This document shows positions 39,263 to 48,054 of a DNA stretch of 64,000 nt, piece after piece. Position numbers and translations under genes: made by a program. The notes under the pieces were generated by a model, which was not told the origin of the DNA, did no database searches, and saw only the letters and a program-made list of their open reading frames with translations. Position 1 is the stretch's first letter. Every line of letters begins with the position of its first letter. The stretch is taken from assembly GCF_000373245.1 (NCBI RefSeq), contig NZ_KB890738.1, forward strand, positions 303,135-367,134. The letters are read 5' to 3'. The stretch is from Echinicola pacifica DSM 19836 (GTDB taxonomy: Bacteria; Bacteroidota; Bacteroidia; Cytophagales; Cyclobacteriaceae).

Positions 39263-40954
39263 TCATAAATGGCGCACTTTATCTACCTTTTCGACGATTT
39301 TGTGGATTACATCATCAAGTTCCTTACATGAAACCATTATTTCATCCATCAGATTTACATCCACCTCCTGCTCCACGCCAAATTCTTTAATGTAACTGGA
39401 GATCGCCATCAATCGGGTAAGTGGTGCACGTACCTCATGGGATTGCATCCAGGTGATCTCACTGAGTTCCCGATTCTGATTTTCAATTTTCTCGATATAC
39501 GATTTCACATTAGTCACATCCTGCATGGTTCCCACCATCCTGACCGCCTCTTTATTTTCATCAAAAACCAGATAACCCTTATCAAATACATGAGCAAAGG
39601 ATCCATCTGCTTTCCGATAGCGGTAAGTATCTTCCCATCTTTCATCGCTAGCCTTCTGGGTATGCGCAAAGATTTTCTTCACCACTCTATCGCGATCATC
39701 AGGGTGAATATTATCCACCCAATGCTCCAAGCTGGATCGGCCGTTATGAAGATTATGTCCAAACAGCTCATTATAGTTTTCGCTCCAGCTGAACTCATTC
39801 TGCGTCAGGTACCATTCCCAGACCGCCTCATCGGAAGCTTTACGCACAAAGTTATAACGCTTGTCGTAAAGCGAAATCACACTCGCTGCCATGCGTAATT
39901 CCGTCACATTATTTAGCAGCAAAATAATTCCGTTCTGATTTTTCTCAAAATCAAACGGACTGGCAGTAAACAGCACATGAATATGATCTCCTATCAAGCT
40001 GCGTAAGGTCACATTTTGATAGGTAGATTTTTCTTTATTCGCCACCTGCTCTCTTATATCCTTTACAAATTCAGCATATCGGTCCTCACTGTCAAAAAAC
40101 TCACTCATGGACCGTGGTAAGGTCCCCGGCTGATCACAGCCTAAAAGTTCCTTAGCGCTAGGATTGATATAGATCATCCTCAAATCTGGCGATAGAATAA
40201 TCACCCCATTTTCTATCTGGTTGACAATGGTCTCTGATTGGATTGCACTTGAGAAGTCAAATAATTGGTATTTACCTAGGGCAACCACCGCTGCGACGGA
40301 CAGCAAGGTGATCGAAGTGGAGGTAACAGGGACATCGGTAGCGCCAAATAGCGGAAATATCAACTGGGTAGTAATCCCCTGAACCACAGGAAAGATCCCT
40401 CCCAAAAACAAGGCCATCAATGAGGTCCTTTTTGAATGGGTCAGGCCGGGGCTGAAATAGGCATACAATAATGCTCCTAAACAGATCAAAGCCAGAAAGG
40501 ATATCCATGCCCTGCCAGCCACATCCTGCCAGTTGTCTCGCATGACTGGAATAAATCCCCAGCGAGAGTCATACATCATAGGTATATTGCTCACGTCGGT
40601 CATATAGCATACATATAATATGACGGTGATGCCATATAAGCTAGCCAAAAACAGTCTTTTCCTAATGTATTTATTACCGATATGGAGGGCAATAAAGTGA
40701 AACATAAAAATACAAATAAACTTCCAGCCAAAGTCCATGGACCGGGAGAAGAATACAGCCTGTTCTGAGCTGATATTTAAGCGCATTGCCGTGTCCTGCA
40801 GCTGCCATACAATCAGGGTCACCAGAAAAAGCAAAAACACATTCACCTCCCTCTTACTTGGATATAACCATAAGATATAGCCAAGAATTCCCATATTAAA
40901 AATTGCGGGGATTAATGAAATCGATACATAAAACCAACTTATATCTTCGAGCAT
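39263..40954 (-). CDS. 7TM-PAS-PAS sensor with a DHp-like end but no ATPase domain
   Basis: 563 residues. Seven hydrophobic segments (about 10-230) form a 7TM sensor module. Two PAS domains follow (about 240-355, and 365-490 with the PAS/PAC signature HPDDRDRV and a C-terminal FDENKEAVRMVGTMQDVT). A coiled segment leads to QSHEVRAPLTRL, a histidine-kinase H-box with His506. The protein ends 57 residues later, after the second DHp helix, with no N, G1, F or G2 box of a HATPase domain, and none is found in the next 150 bases. It cannot phosphorylate itself alone; it may act as a phospho-acceptor for another kinase or as a dimerising regulator. Confidence 0.85.
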   Translation of the reverse strand: MLEDISWFYVSISLIPAIFNMGILGYILWLYPSKREVNVFLLFLVTLIVWQLQDTAMRLNISSEQAVFFSRSMDFGWKFICIFMFHFIALHIGNKYIRKRLFLASLYGITVILYVCYMTDVSNIPMMYDSRWGFIPVMRDNWQDVAGRAWISFLALICLGALLYAYFSPGLTHSKRTSLMALFLGGIFPVVQGITTQLIFPLFGATDVPVTSTSITLLSVAAVVALGKYQLFDFSSAIQSETIVNQIENGVIILSPDLRMIYINPSAKELLGCDQPGTLPRSMSEFFDSEDRYAEFVKDIREQVANKEKSTYQNVTLRSLIGDHIHVLFTASPFDFEKNQNGIILLLNNVTELRMAASVISLYDKRYNFVRKASDEAVWEWYLTQNEFSWSENYNELFGHNLHNGRSSLEHWVDNIHPDDRDRVVKKIFAHTQKASDERWEDTYRYRKADGSFAHVFDKGYLVFDENKEAVRMVGTMQDVTNVKSYIEKIENQNRELSEITWMQSHEVRAPLTRLMAISSYIKEFGVEQEVDVNLMDEIMVSCKELDDVIHKIVEKVDKVRHL

Positions 40955-41933
40955 ATATACTGATTGCCTACTAAATTTTGAGGCTTAAGACTTATTAATA
41001 TTCATTATTAATTAATTGAAATCATATACAAAATTGCGCCATAAGTAATCTCTTATAAGTATTTCATATACACTATCATAAGTAAACATACAGAAAAAAA
41101 CCAACTATTCCAGCATTTTAGGTCTCAAAACCTAAAAAAGCAAGCGCTACATTTTTGCTTACAAACCACTCATTATAAGCAACTTAATTGCCCTCACTTA
41201 AATATTGCTCATAATACCAGTTTTAAGTAATCTTAATATAGCAATACGCGCAATATCATTCAAATTTTACCACATTTATGTAGCTGTGCTGCTAATCAAG
41301 GAAAATCGTCCGAAAGTGATTTGTAACAATAATAAGGCGTGGAAAAAAACCGTCTATAGGTAAAATCTAGTACCTTAGAACTAATTCAGAAAAAGAAGAG
41401 GGCGATGTAATTGGTAAATTTAGTATATTTTCACGACTCCATTTACCTATAATTAGTCTCCATCATTTATCCCCGTTTAATTTTTTATTGTAGAAAAGTA
41501 TTTCTATTGCTCTCAGCAAAATTCATTTTTTTTGGAAGGTGATTGAATTTACGGATCAATATTTTAACTCCCAGGAATGAGGCTCCTACAGCAATGGGTA
41601 CACAGGTACTATAGGCCTAATTGCATAGAGACTCCATTGCACTTCACTTTCGCTACACGAAGCTCCACCATTTAGTTTCTACCCATGCACAAAACCCGAT
41701 CAATCAATGTGCCTAAGCTTCTATATTAGACCACTTGTACTAATAATATTGATATCATAAGTAGTCAACCTTTCTAAAAACTTCTCGTAAGTAGATACTA
41801 ATCTGTCACTTAAATAATAAAATTTACCAAGTGATAAATACCTAAAATATACGAAAAGTGATTATTTGTAGTCAAAACGACATTATCATGCTACGAAATA
41901 ATACCTAATTTCGTTTATTCAAAAAATACTACC
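40955..41933. other. long gene-free AT-rich region
   Basis: About 980 bases between the divergent sensor gene and the first T9SS cargo gene. All frames are interrupted and no tRNA, terminator or repeat is visible. The segment 41571-41700 is less AT-rich than its surroundings but encodes nothing I can recognise. Confidence 0.45.
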
Positions 41934-41941
41934 TATATTTG
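41934..41941 (+). promoter_or_regulatory. promoter -7 element TAtaTTTG for the first T9SS cargo gene
   Basis: Perfect TAnnTTTG with an imperfect TTTCG about 20 bases upstream (41909-41913). The implied leader to ATG 42063 is about 115 bases. Confidence 0.5.
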
Positions 41942-42062
41942 TATCCCAACGACAATTACTTGTCACCCAAGACCTAATCGCCGTTAAATCAGACTCACAA
42001 ATAGTCTGGCAGCCCTAATAAAATACCAGTTTGAATATTTCGCCTATTTATCTTAGGTTATT

Positions 42063-43232
42063 ATGATCGATACTCTACTCATACGCATAAAAGCACTATG
42101 GCTTTCCATTCTTGCGAGAATTTACGGAAGATTAGTCCAGGTTGATGCCCTAAACACGCTAGGCAACTTAGGCACTGATGGCCAAAGAAATGGTTTACTC
42201 TTAGTGATAGGCCTTAGCATCTTATTTAGCATCGCTACCCCGGGCACTTCTCATGCACAATGTGAAACTATAACACTAAATGGGACTAATTATACTGTAA
42301 CAGTAAACCTAAGCTTAACAGAAATCATCGTTAATGGAGATAACTGCCCTTATGGATATAACTATGATGTGGGGGTCGAATACTCCGTGGTATTTGGAGG
42401 TAGCTCTCCACCACCAAATTTGGACAACTTACAAGGCAATATTCACTGCGGAGGCCAAAACCTCTTTTTTAGCATCCCTACGAACGGATCTGGCAGCTAT
42501 GTGGTATCCAATGGAAACCAATATCAGGGTGACTGTGACGTGCCTCCTACGCTCGAAGCACTGAGCTGCAATCGCCTTACCCTCAATTCCAGTGGCCCCG
42601 GCATGTCCTACTCATCCACCTCAACGACCTGTGAGCACGAAAATACCCTTCCTGTTATCTGGAATGAATTCCAAATCTCCTACTCTGGAAATACCAAGGC
42701 CGTGGACCTGAGCTGGTCCACCTTTAAGGAAACTTTCAATGATGTATATATTATTGAGAGATCCTATAACGGTATTTCGGATTGGGAGCAAGCGGGAGAA
42801 ATAGAAGGCGCTGGATGGTCGGATGAATTGAAATATTACACCTTCCAGGACATCAAGCTCCCTGCTCAGGGCGGAGGAAGAATGTACTATCGTATTAAGC
42901 AAGTCGATCTTAATAATGCATTTACCTATAGCAAAATAGTCGCTGTCGATATCCCCAAACTATTCTCTGCCAAAACCTGGACAGTCTATCCTAATCCTGC
43001 CAAAGGACAAGCGGTAAACCTGGCCTACCAAGGCCAAACCTTCAGCAACTCCCACGAAAAAATCACCCTTAAGGCATTTAATGCCACTCAGCAGTTTGGC
43101 AATATCACTGTATCAAATCCACAGGAAGCTGATATAGCGCTGAAAACTCTTCTACAGAACTTTCAGTCTGGATTGGTTATCGTCGAAATTAGCTGGGGCG
43201 ACCAACTGGAAAGACATAAGCTCATGCTTTAA
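42063..43232 (+). CDS. secreted protein with T9SS C-terminal sorting domain (paralogue A)
   Basis: 389 residues. The hydrophobic signal core (44-60, cleavage after HAQ66) is preceded by an unusually long 43-residue N-region. Residues 67-190 form a Cys-containing domain with the landmark CPYGYNY (95-101). Residues about 196-298 are a fibronectin-like module starting LPVIWNEF with IERSYNGISDW and MYYRIKQVDL. The C-terminal Por/T9SS sorting domain starts WTVYPNP (306-312) and ends with the typical K-L-x-L. Cargo with this domain is exported by the type IX system and anchored at or released from the surface. The next gene shares both the N-terminal and C-terminal parts. Function unknown. Confidence 0.82.
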   Translation: MIDTLLIRIKALWLSILARIYGRLVQVDALNTLGNLGTDGQRNGLLLVIGLSILFSIATPGTSHAQCETITLNGTNYTVTVNLSLTEIIVNGDNCPYGYNYDVGVEYSVVFGGSSPPPNLDNLQGNIHCGGQNLFFSIPTNGSGSYVVSNGNQYQGDCDVPPTLEALSCNRLTLNSSGPGMSYSSTSTTCEHENTLPVIWNEFQISYSGNTKAVDLSWSTFKETFNDVYIIERSYNGISDWEQAGEIEGAGWSDELKYYTFQDIKLPAQGGGRMYYRIKQVDLNNAFTYSKIVAVDIPKLFSAKTWTVYPNPAKGQAVNLAYQGQTFSNSHEKITLKAFNATQQFGNITVSNPQEADIALKTLLQNFQSGLVIVEISWGDQLERHKLML

Positions 43233-43451
43233 TTTATATAGGCCAGCATTTAGCAGCGGCCTATATAAATTCACACTCTATTTTTTATAGGTAAATATTA
43301 CTTAATTCGAGTGATCGTTTTTCACCTGCGGTGCAATAGTATTCATCCATATTATCCTAATTACCTCACCCTACTCCATATATCCTAGGTCGGGAATTCG
43401 AAAGCCAACCTAGTACAAACTACCTAAAACCATTAATAAACTACATGAAAA

Positions 43452-43482
43452 TTTGCTAAATATGGGTTGATGCTTATTTTTG
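43452..43482 (+). promoter_or_regulatory. promoter of the glycine-rich T9SS cargo gene
   Basis: TTTG at 43452-43455, 19-base spacer, TAttTTTG at 43475-43482: a full match to the Bacteroidota sigma-ABfr consensus. The start codon at 43511 implies a leader of about 20 bases. The second paralogue therefore has its own promoter and is not only read through from the first. Confidence 0.7.
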
Positions 43483-43510
43483 CACTCAAGCTTAACCCAC
43501 ACATTTATTA

Positions 43511-45406
43511 ATGCATTTTACCAGGATTATAAAGAGTTCTCTATTAAGCTATTACCAGTTTATTATTACTCTTTCCTTACTATTCTTCCTACTCGCCGGG
43601 CCAGTCCGAGCACAATGCTCCAAAACCGTATCGGTGACTACCAATAGTGGTAGCGTCCAAATAGAGCTGACCATGACCGATATAGTGATCACTAATAACT
43701 ATTGTCCCTGGGGCTATAATTATGGAGTAAGGATTGATTATAAGGTCATCATCTCCGATCCCTCTTATTCCTTCTGGACGCTTCAGGGCAATGTACTCTG
43801 CGAGGATGGAACAGACGAGACATTCTTCAATCTGCCAAATGGTGGCGGCTCGGGCTATGTCATTTCTGCTAATAACGACTATTCCTCTTGTGACACCAAT
43901 CCCCCAAAACCCACTCCTAGCGATCTAGGCTGTGAAACCTACAGACTACAGATAGAAGGTCCAGGAGTCCCCGCCGATCAGAATCAAATCGTCATAAGCA
44001 CCTGCGAAAACAGCAATAACTGCGTGGAAGTGGTCCAAATATCAGAAACAGAGACCGTATATATTTACCGATGTGACGGGCCATTCACGGTTCCCTCCAC
44101 CTTCGATGACGCAGAAGTACTGGTGGTGGCCGGTGGCGGTGGCGGCGGTAATGGTCGAAGTGCAGGCGGAGGTGGAGCAGGCGGCATGCAATACAGCCCC
44201 GTATCACCACTAAATGCCGGCCAGACCTATCCTGTCTACGTGGGTCTCGGAGGAATGGGTGCAAGCACTAGCAGCAGCACAGGCGAAAACGGCCAAAATT
44301 CCTCCTTCAATGGCATCTCTGCCATCGGCGGCGGCGGAGGCGGATCAAATCACTCCAACTCAACCTATCAGCTCGGAAGAGCCGGTGGATCTGGCGGCGG
44401 CCACTCCAGCGATGCTAGTACTAGCACCCGAAGCTCCTCAAGCCAGGGAAACCAGGGTGGCATCGGAAGAACTGGCAATGGCCAGGCCCGCTCCGGCGGT
44501 GGCGGCGGTGGAGCGGGAGGAATAGGCACCTCCGGAAATGGATCGAGCGGCGGCAATGGAGGCGCTGGAGCTTCCTCCGCCATCCTCAATGGGATCAGCA
44601 CCCAGGTAGGAATCACCAATGTATTTGCCGGTGGTGGTGGCGGAACGGGTCACCCGGGACAAGGTAATAATCAAGGAACAGGAGGAAGCGGAATAGGCGG
44701 AGCAGCCGAGGTAGGCATCGGCGGTATGGCAGTACCTTTTACTGGATCCGGCGGCGGTGCGGGCGGAACCAAAGGCGGAAATGGAGCCGATGGTATCGTA
44801 ATCATCCGCGTGCGTATGTCAGCCCTCCCCATCAGCCTCCAATCTTTCCAACTCAGCCAAATTATCCAATCCACAGCCATTCAACTGGACTGGTCCACAT
44901 TCTACAGCACAGACATCCGCTACTTTGAGATCCTACGATCTTCCTCGGGAATAAATAATTTCGAACTAATAGACATCCTATCGCCCTCTTCCATAGATAA
45001 TCAGACCAATCGGTTCTCATTCACAGACTTCTCCCCTCCCAAAACCGGTGACAGGATCTATTATCAAATCTCATGGATAGATGCCCTTGGCACAAGGCAC
45101 TATTCTTCGGTCCTCAGCACACAATTGCCAGTAAGCTCCTCAAAGGACTATTGGAAAGTCTATCCAAACCCAATAGTTTCGGAGGACTTTCATGTCAGCT
45201 GGAATTCATCGAAAAACAAACCTGAAACGCCCATCCATTTCCGCTGGTATTCTCCTTTGGGTGAGGTATCAGAGTTCACCGTTAATAATTGGAGCGAGCT
45301 AATGCCAAAAACGCAGCAATCCATCCGCGAACTTAATGAAGGTATCTGGATATTGGAGATTAGTTGGGAGGGGGAAATAGAACGTAAAAAATTGATCCTT
45401 AAATAA
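43511..45406 (+). CDS. secreted glycine-rich protein with T9SS C-terminal sorting domain (paralogue B)
   Basis: 631 residues. Signal peptide 1-35. Residues 36-165 match the N-terminal domain of the preceding gene, with CPWGYNY at 65-71 and similar Cys spacing. A strand pair CDGPFTVPSTFDDAEVLVVAGG leads into a glycine-rich region (207-428) with GGGGGG blocks, a YPVYVGLGGMG turn and a closing GGNGADGIVIIRV. This order is that of the glycine-rich domain seen in some phage fibres and adhesins. Residues about 439-540 are the fibronectin-like module and 549-631 the T9SS sorting domain (YPNP 551-554, end KKLILK). Likely a surface or matrix protein; binding partner unknown. Confidence 0.85.
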   Translation: MHFTRIIKSSLLSYYQFIITLSLLFFLLAGPVRAQCSKTVSVTTNSGSVQIELTMTDIVITNNYCPWGYNYGVRIDYKVIISDPSYSFWTLQGNVLCEDGTDETFFNLPNGGGSGYVISANNDYSSCDTNPPKPTPSDLGCETYRLQIEGPGVPADQNQIVISTCENSNNCVEVVQISETETVYIYRCDGPFTVPSTFDDAEVLVVAGGGGGGNGRSAGGGGAGGMQYSPVSPLNAGQTYPVYVGLGGMGASTSSSTGENGQNSSFNGISAIGGGGGGSNHSNSTYQLGRAGGSGGGHSSDASTSTRSSSSQGNQGGIGRTGNGQARSGGGGGGAGGIGTSGNGSSGGNGGAGASSAILNGISTQVGITNVFAGGGGGTGHPGQGNNQGTGGSGIGGAAEVGIGGMAVPFTGSGGGAGGTKGGNGADGIVIIRVRMSALPISLQSFQLSQIIQSTAIQLDWSTFYSTDIRYFEILRSSSGINNFELIDILSPSSIDNQTNRFSFTDFSPPKTGDRIYYQISWIDALGTRHYSSVLSTQLPVSSSKDYWKVYPNPIVSEDFHVSWNSSKNKPETPIHFRWYSPLGEVSEFTVNNWSELMPKTQQSIRELNEGIWILEISWEGEIERKKLILK

Positions 45407-45450
45407 AGGAGACTATCTGGCCATCTAAAAGCAGAATGCCGAGGAACCGA

Positions 45451-46098
45451 TTAGGGTTTGGCTAAAACGGGGAGAATTTCCGCATGCCCAGAAATCAAAT
45501 ACTCCCGGCCCGTATGGACCTCCTGGCATAGGACCCGGGTCCTCCGCGAGGAAATTTTCTTAAACCTCCGACCCTGGAAATCAAAATCATTACCAAGTCC
45601 AAGATCATTAAGATAAACGCTGGGCTCCTGCTGGCTCTTGTCCTTATCATACTTTCTAAGCTCCTTGATCAACCAGAAATCTGCCCCCGAGCTGGCTTTG
45701 GGGTTTTTCATATGGTGTCGGAGTGGCACCAATATATCCTGAGGAAAGACGCTGCTGTTGAGCATGGGAAACATCAGCTTCTGAAAAATCATTTTCCACT
45801 CCTTCCCATGAGGCTTAATGCTAAGGCCATAGTGTAAATAAGCCTTATGATGCGCGACTTCATGGATATAGGTAATCAGAAATTGAAAAGGATTCAGGTT
45901 ATTATTAATGGTGATGGTCTGAAAGGCCGCATCCCTTCTATACCTAAAATCACCCAGTTTACTTTGGCGATTTCGGCTAAGCTGAAAATTAAAAGGGCTA
46001 GCAATCCATAGTTCCATGGCATAGTCCACCGCTGCAGAAGGGAGTTTTCTGTCGAATATCTTTTTGATGGTTTCTTTTGCTGAATTACTTTGCCCCAT
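45451..46098 (-). CDS. SprT-like zinc metalloprotease domain protein
   Basis: 215 residues from Met at 46098; an in-frame ATG at 46128 adds ten hydrophobic residues unlike the family start. The active site is His-Glu-x-x-His in YIHEVAHH, followed by KPHGKEWK, the usual third-ligand region of SprT/Spartan-type proteins. The C-terminal part (about 170-210) has the strand pattern of the zinc ribbon, but only one of the expected cysteines is visible (RVLCQEV), so metal binding there is probably lost. Bacterial SprT proteins are poorly characterised; the eukaryotic relative removes DNA-protein crosslinks. Confidence 0.8.
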   Translation of the reverse strand: MGQSNSAKETIKKIFDRKLPSAAVDYAMELWIASPFNFQLSRNRQSKLGDFRYRRDAAFQTITINNNLNPFQFLITYIHEVAHHKAYLHYGLSIKPHGKEWKMIFQKLMFPMLNSSVFPQDILVPLRHHMKNPKASSGADFWLIKELRKYDKDKSQQEPSVYLNDLGLGNDFDFQGRRFKKISSRRTRVLCQEVHTGREYLISGHAEILPVLAKP

Positions 46099-46410
46099 AT
46101 AAAGCATAAAAATAAGTTGATAAAGCATCGATTCCCACCATTCTCCACCAAAAATCTTTGCAATTAGAAAAGTGAATGCGCTAAGCCAGCCCTTGGGATA
46201 GGGTGCTTAGGATCCAGGAAGATCCATTGCTTATGCCCCATGATTAAGCTGTATCCAGGCCTAGTCCATCCCTGCCTTCACGATATTAAACTACTGATAT
46301 TAAGAGTTTTTCAACTTAATACAAATGGATAAAGGGCTAATAGGCCTCAGGTTCGGTGAGTAAATCCCAGTTAAAAAAGCTTCAATAATAGTATATTCAA
46401 TTATTCTTTT

Positions 46411-46418
46411 TACCTTTG
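46411..46418 (+). promoter_or_regulatory. promoter -7 element TAccTTTG for rpsU
   Basis: Perfect TAnnTTTG, 24 bases before the rpsU ATG, so the leader is little longer than the ribosome binding site. No consensus -33 element is seen. The 46129-46410 gap holds nothing else. Confidence 0.55.
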
Positions 46419-46426
46419 CAGCCGAA

Positions 46427-46434
46427 AGGAGGTG
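46427..46434 (+). promoter_or_regulatory. strong Shine-Dalgarno site of rpsU
   Basis: AGGAGGTG with GGAGG ending 9 bases before the ATG at 46442. It is the only near-perfect Shine-Dalgarno sequence I see at a gene start in the window. In Bacteroidota the anti-SD of 16S rRNA is held on the ribosome with the help of bS21 and most genes do without SD sites; rpsU is the known exception, which suggests autoregulation. Confidence 0.85.
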
Positions 46435-46441
46435 TAAAAAT

Positions 46442-46636
46442 ATGATCATAGTAAACGTAAAAGAGAACGAATCAATTGAAAAGGCGCTAAAACGCTTTAA
46501 AAAGAAGTTCGACAGAACCGGAGCAATCCGTGAACTGAGATCTCGTCAACATTTTGAGAAGCCTTCTATTAAAAGAAGAACTGAAGTCATCAAGGCTGCC
46601 TACAAGCAGAGAATGAGAGACGCTGAAGGGAATTAA
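46442..46636 (+). CDS. rpsU: 30S ribosomal protein bS21
   Basis: 64 residues, highly basic, with the bS21 pattern MIIVNVKENESIEKALKRFK, a K-F-D-R-x-G-x-I-x-E-L-R centre and an Arg/Lys-rich end. bS21 sits at the platform of the 30S subunit next to the 3' end of 16S rRNA. It is followed by xerC and hpf, an order common in Bacteroidota. Its strong SD site and very short leader make it the best candidate for translational feedback in the window. Confidence 0.96.
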   Translation: MIIVNVKENESIEKALKRFKKKFDRTGAIRELRSRQHFEKPSIKRRTEVIKAAYKQRMRDAEGN

Positions 46637-46691
46637 TATTTTCTTTCCTTCTTGAAAATAAATGAGCATATTGGCGTATAAATTCGCCGAT

Positions 46692-47576
46692 ATGCTTTTT
46701 TCATTTATAAACTACCTAGAACACGAAAAGCGAGCCAGTGCGCACACCGTACTTGCTTATCGCAAGGACCTGGAGCAATTTCAGGACTTCATTCGTACCT
46801 CTTTTGGTCAGGAGACGCTAGAATCTGCGGATCATGGAGAAATCAGAGCTTGGGTAGTGGACTTAGTGGAGCAGGGCTTATCCTCCACGACGGTCAACCG
46901 AAAAATAGCCACATTACGATCCTATTATAAATTTTTACTCCGAGCGGGAGATATAAAAAAGGACCCCACTTATAAAATAAAAGCCCTAAAAACCCCAAAA
47001 AAATTACCGGAATTTGTTCAGGAATCTGCGATGAAGAAGGTCCTCAACGAGCTCGAATACAGCAAAGACTTTGACGGTCAGCGAGATAGAATGGTGATGG
47101 AATTTTTATACCTCACGGGGGTTCGACTTTCCGAATTAATAAATTTACGCTGGTCGGACATCAATTTAGGAGACGCATCAGTAAAAGTTCTTGGCAAAAG
47201 AAAAAAGCAACGAATAATCCCCTTAACTCATCACTTATCCAGAAATATAATTTCGTACAAGAAAGTATTTAAAGAAACATTTTTAAATGTAAACGAGAGT
47301 GATTATTTTATCGTTATAAATGGAAGAAAGCAAGTTTACCCTATGAAGATTTACAGAATTGTGAGGCATTATTTGGACCTTTTTGCGCAGACTTCCAAGC
47401 GCAGCCCTCACTTGCTGAGGCATACGTTTGCTACACATCTGCTCAATAAGGGTGCAGACCTGAATGCTGTAAAGGATTTACTAGGACATGCGAACCTCGC
47501 TGCTACGCAGGTTTACACTCATAATTCAATGGAAAAATTAAAGGCCGTGTTTGATCAAGCACATCCAAAAGCCTAA
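46692..47576 (+). CDS. xerC: tyrosine recombinase XerC
   Basis: 294 residues from ATG 46692, where the core-binding domain starts (MLFSFINYLEHEKRASAHTV). An upstream in-frame ATG at 46662 would add ten residues. Counting from 46662, the catalytic residues are Arg155 (TGVRLSEL), Lys179, His250-x-x-Arg253 (PHLLRHTFATH), His276 (GHANLA) and Tyr285 (QVYTH). XerC and XerD resolve chromosome dimers at dif. Host-encoded placement between rpsU and hpf and the ordinary length argue against a phage integrase. XerC versus XerD is assigned by gene neighbourhood only. Confidence 0.9.
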   Translation: MLFSFINYLEHEKRASAHTVLAYRKDLEQFQDFIRTSFGQETLESADHGEIRAWVVDLVEQGLSSTTVNRKIATLRSYYKFLLRAGDIKKDPTYKIKALKTPKKLPEFVQESAMKKVLNELEYSKDFDGQRDRMVMEFLYLTGVRLSELINLRWSDINLGDASVKVLGKRKKQRIIPLTHHLSRNIISYKKVFKETFLNVNESDYFIVINGRKQVYPMKIYRIVRHYLDLFAQTSKRSPHLLRHTFATHLLNKGADLNAVKDLLGHANLAATQVYTHNSMEKLKAVFDQAHPKA

Positions 47577-47615
47577 ATACCTAAATGAAAGTTTAACTTT
47601 TAAACTGTTAACACT

Positions 47616-47921
47616 ATGAAATTACAAATGCATTCCATCCATTTCGACGCTGATCAAAAGTTGATAGACTTTATTCAGAAAAAAGCCGATAAGCTGGATA
47701 CGTTTTATGATAACATCATCGACGGAGAGGTGTTTTTAAGGCTAGACAAAAATGAAAAAAACGAAAATAAAATCGTAGAAATAAAACTCAATCTCCCCGG
47801 CAAGCAGCTGTTTGCCAAAAACCAAGCTGACTCCTTTGAAGCTGCTACAGATGATGCAGTAGAAGGTCTTCGCCGTCAAATCAAGAAGTTTAAAGAAAAG
47901 CTAGTATTAGCTAGACAATGA
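47616..47921 (+). CDS. hpf: ribosome hibernation promoting factor, short form (HPF/RaiA)
   Basis: 101 residues with the beta-alpha-beta-beta-beta-alpha pattern of the S30AE/HPF family: MKLQMHSIHFDADQKLIDFIQKKADKL, then GEVFLRLD, VEIKLNLPGKQLFAKN and a basic last helix with LRRQIKKFKEKL. It binds the 30S decoding channel of idle ribosomes. The long-form C-terminal dimerisation domain is absent. It is the third gene of rpsU-xerC-hpf, 39 bases after xerC, and a terminator follows. Confidence 0.93.
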   Translation: MKLQMHSIHFDADQKLIDFIQKKADKLDTFYDNIIDGEVFLRLDKNEKNENKIVEIKLNLPGKQLFAKNQADSFEAATDDAVEGLRRQIKKFKEKLVLARQ

Positions 47922-47950
47922 CAATATAACCCAATTCCAAATAATGCAAT

Positions 47951-47986
47951 CAAAACCCGCTCAAGTGAGCGGGTTTTGTTTTTTTA
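47951..47986 (+). terminator. rho-independent terminator of rpsU-xerC-hpf
   Basis: AAAACCCGCTCA (47952-47963) pairs with TGAGCGGGTTTT (47966-47977), followed by G and T9. Confidence 0.93.
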
Positions 47987-48031
47987 ACCTAGCCATGATC
48001 TTAGCTTAACCACCATTTGCTCTGCACTTTA

Positions 48032-48039
48032 TACCTTTG
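48032..48039 (+). promoter_or_regulatory. promoter -7 element TAccTTTG for the PAP2 gene
   Basis: Perfect TAnnTTTG, 15 bases before the first ATG of a short cluster of ATG codons (48048, 48051, 48055), so this mRNA is nearly leaderless. No -33 element is seen at normal spacing. Confidence 0.5.
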
Positions 48040-48054
48040 GATAAACAATGATGA

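Noticed and set aside
44368..44880. Several long antisense and alternate frames across the glycine-rich region
   Set aside because: GGC/GGA-rich codons leave few stops in the other frames. The products are Pro/Ala-rich, have no start context, and the forward frame matches a complete T9SS cargo protein.
46692..47576. XerC as a phage or element integrase
   Set aside because: It sits in the conserved host order rpsU-xerC-hpf with normal length and complete catalytic residues.
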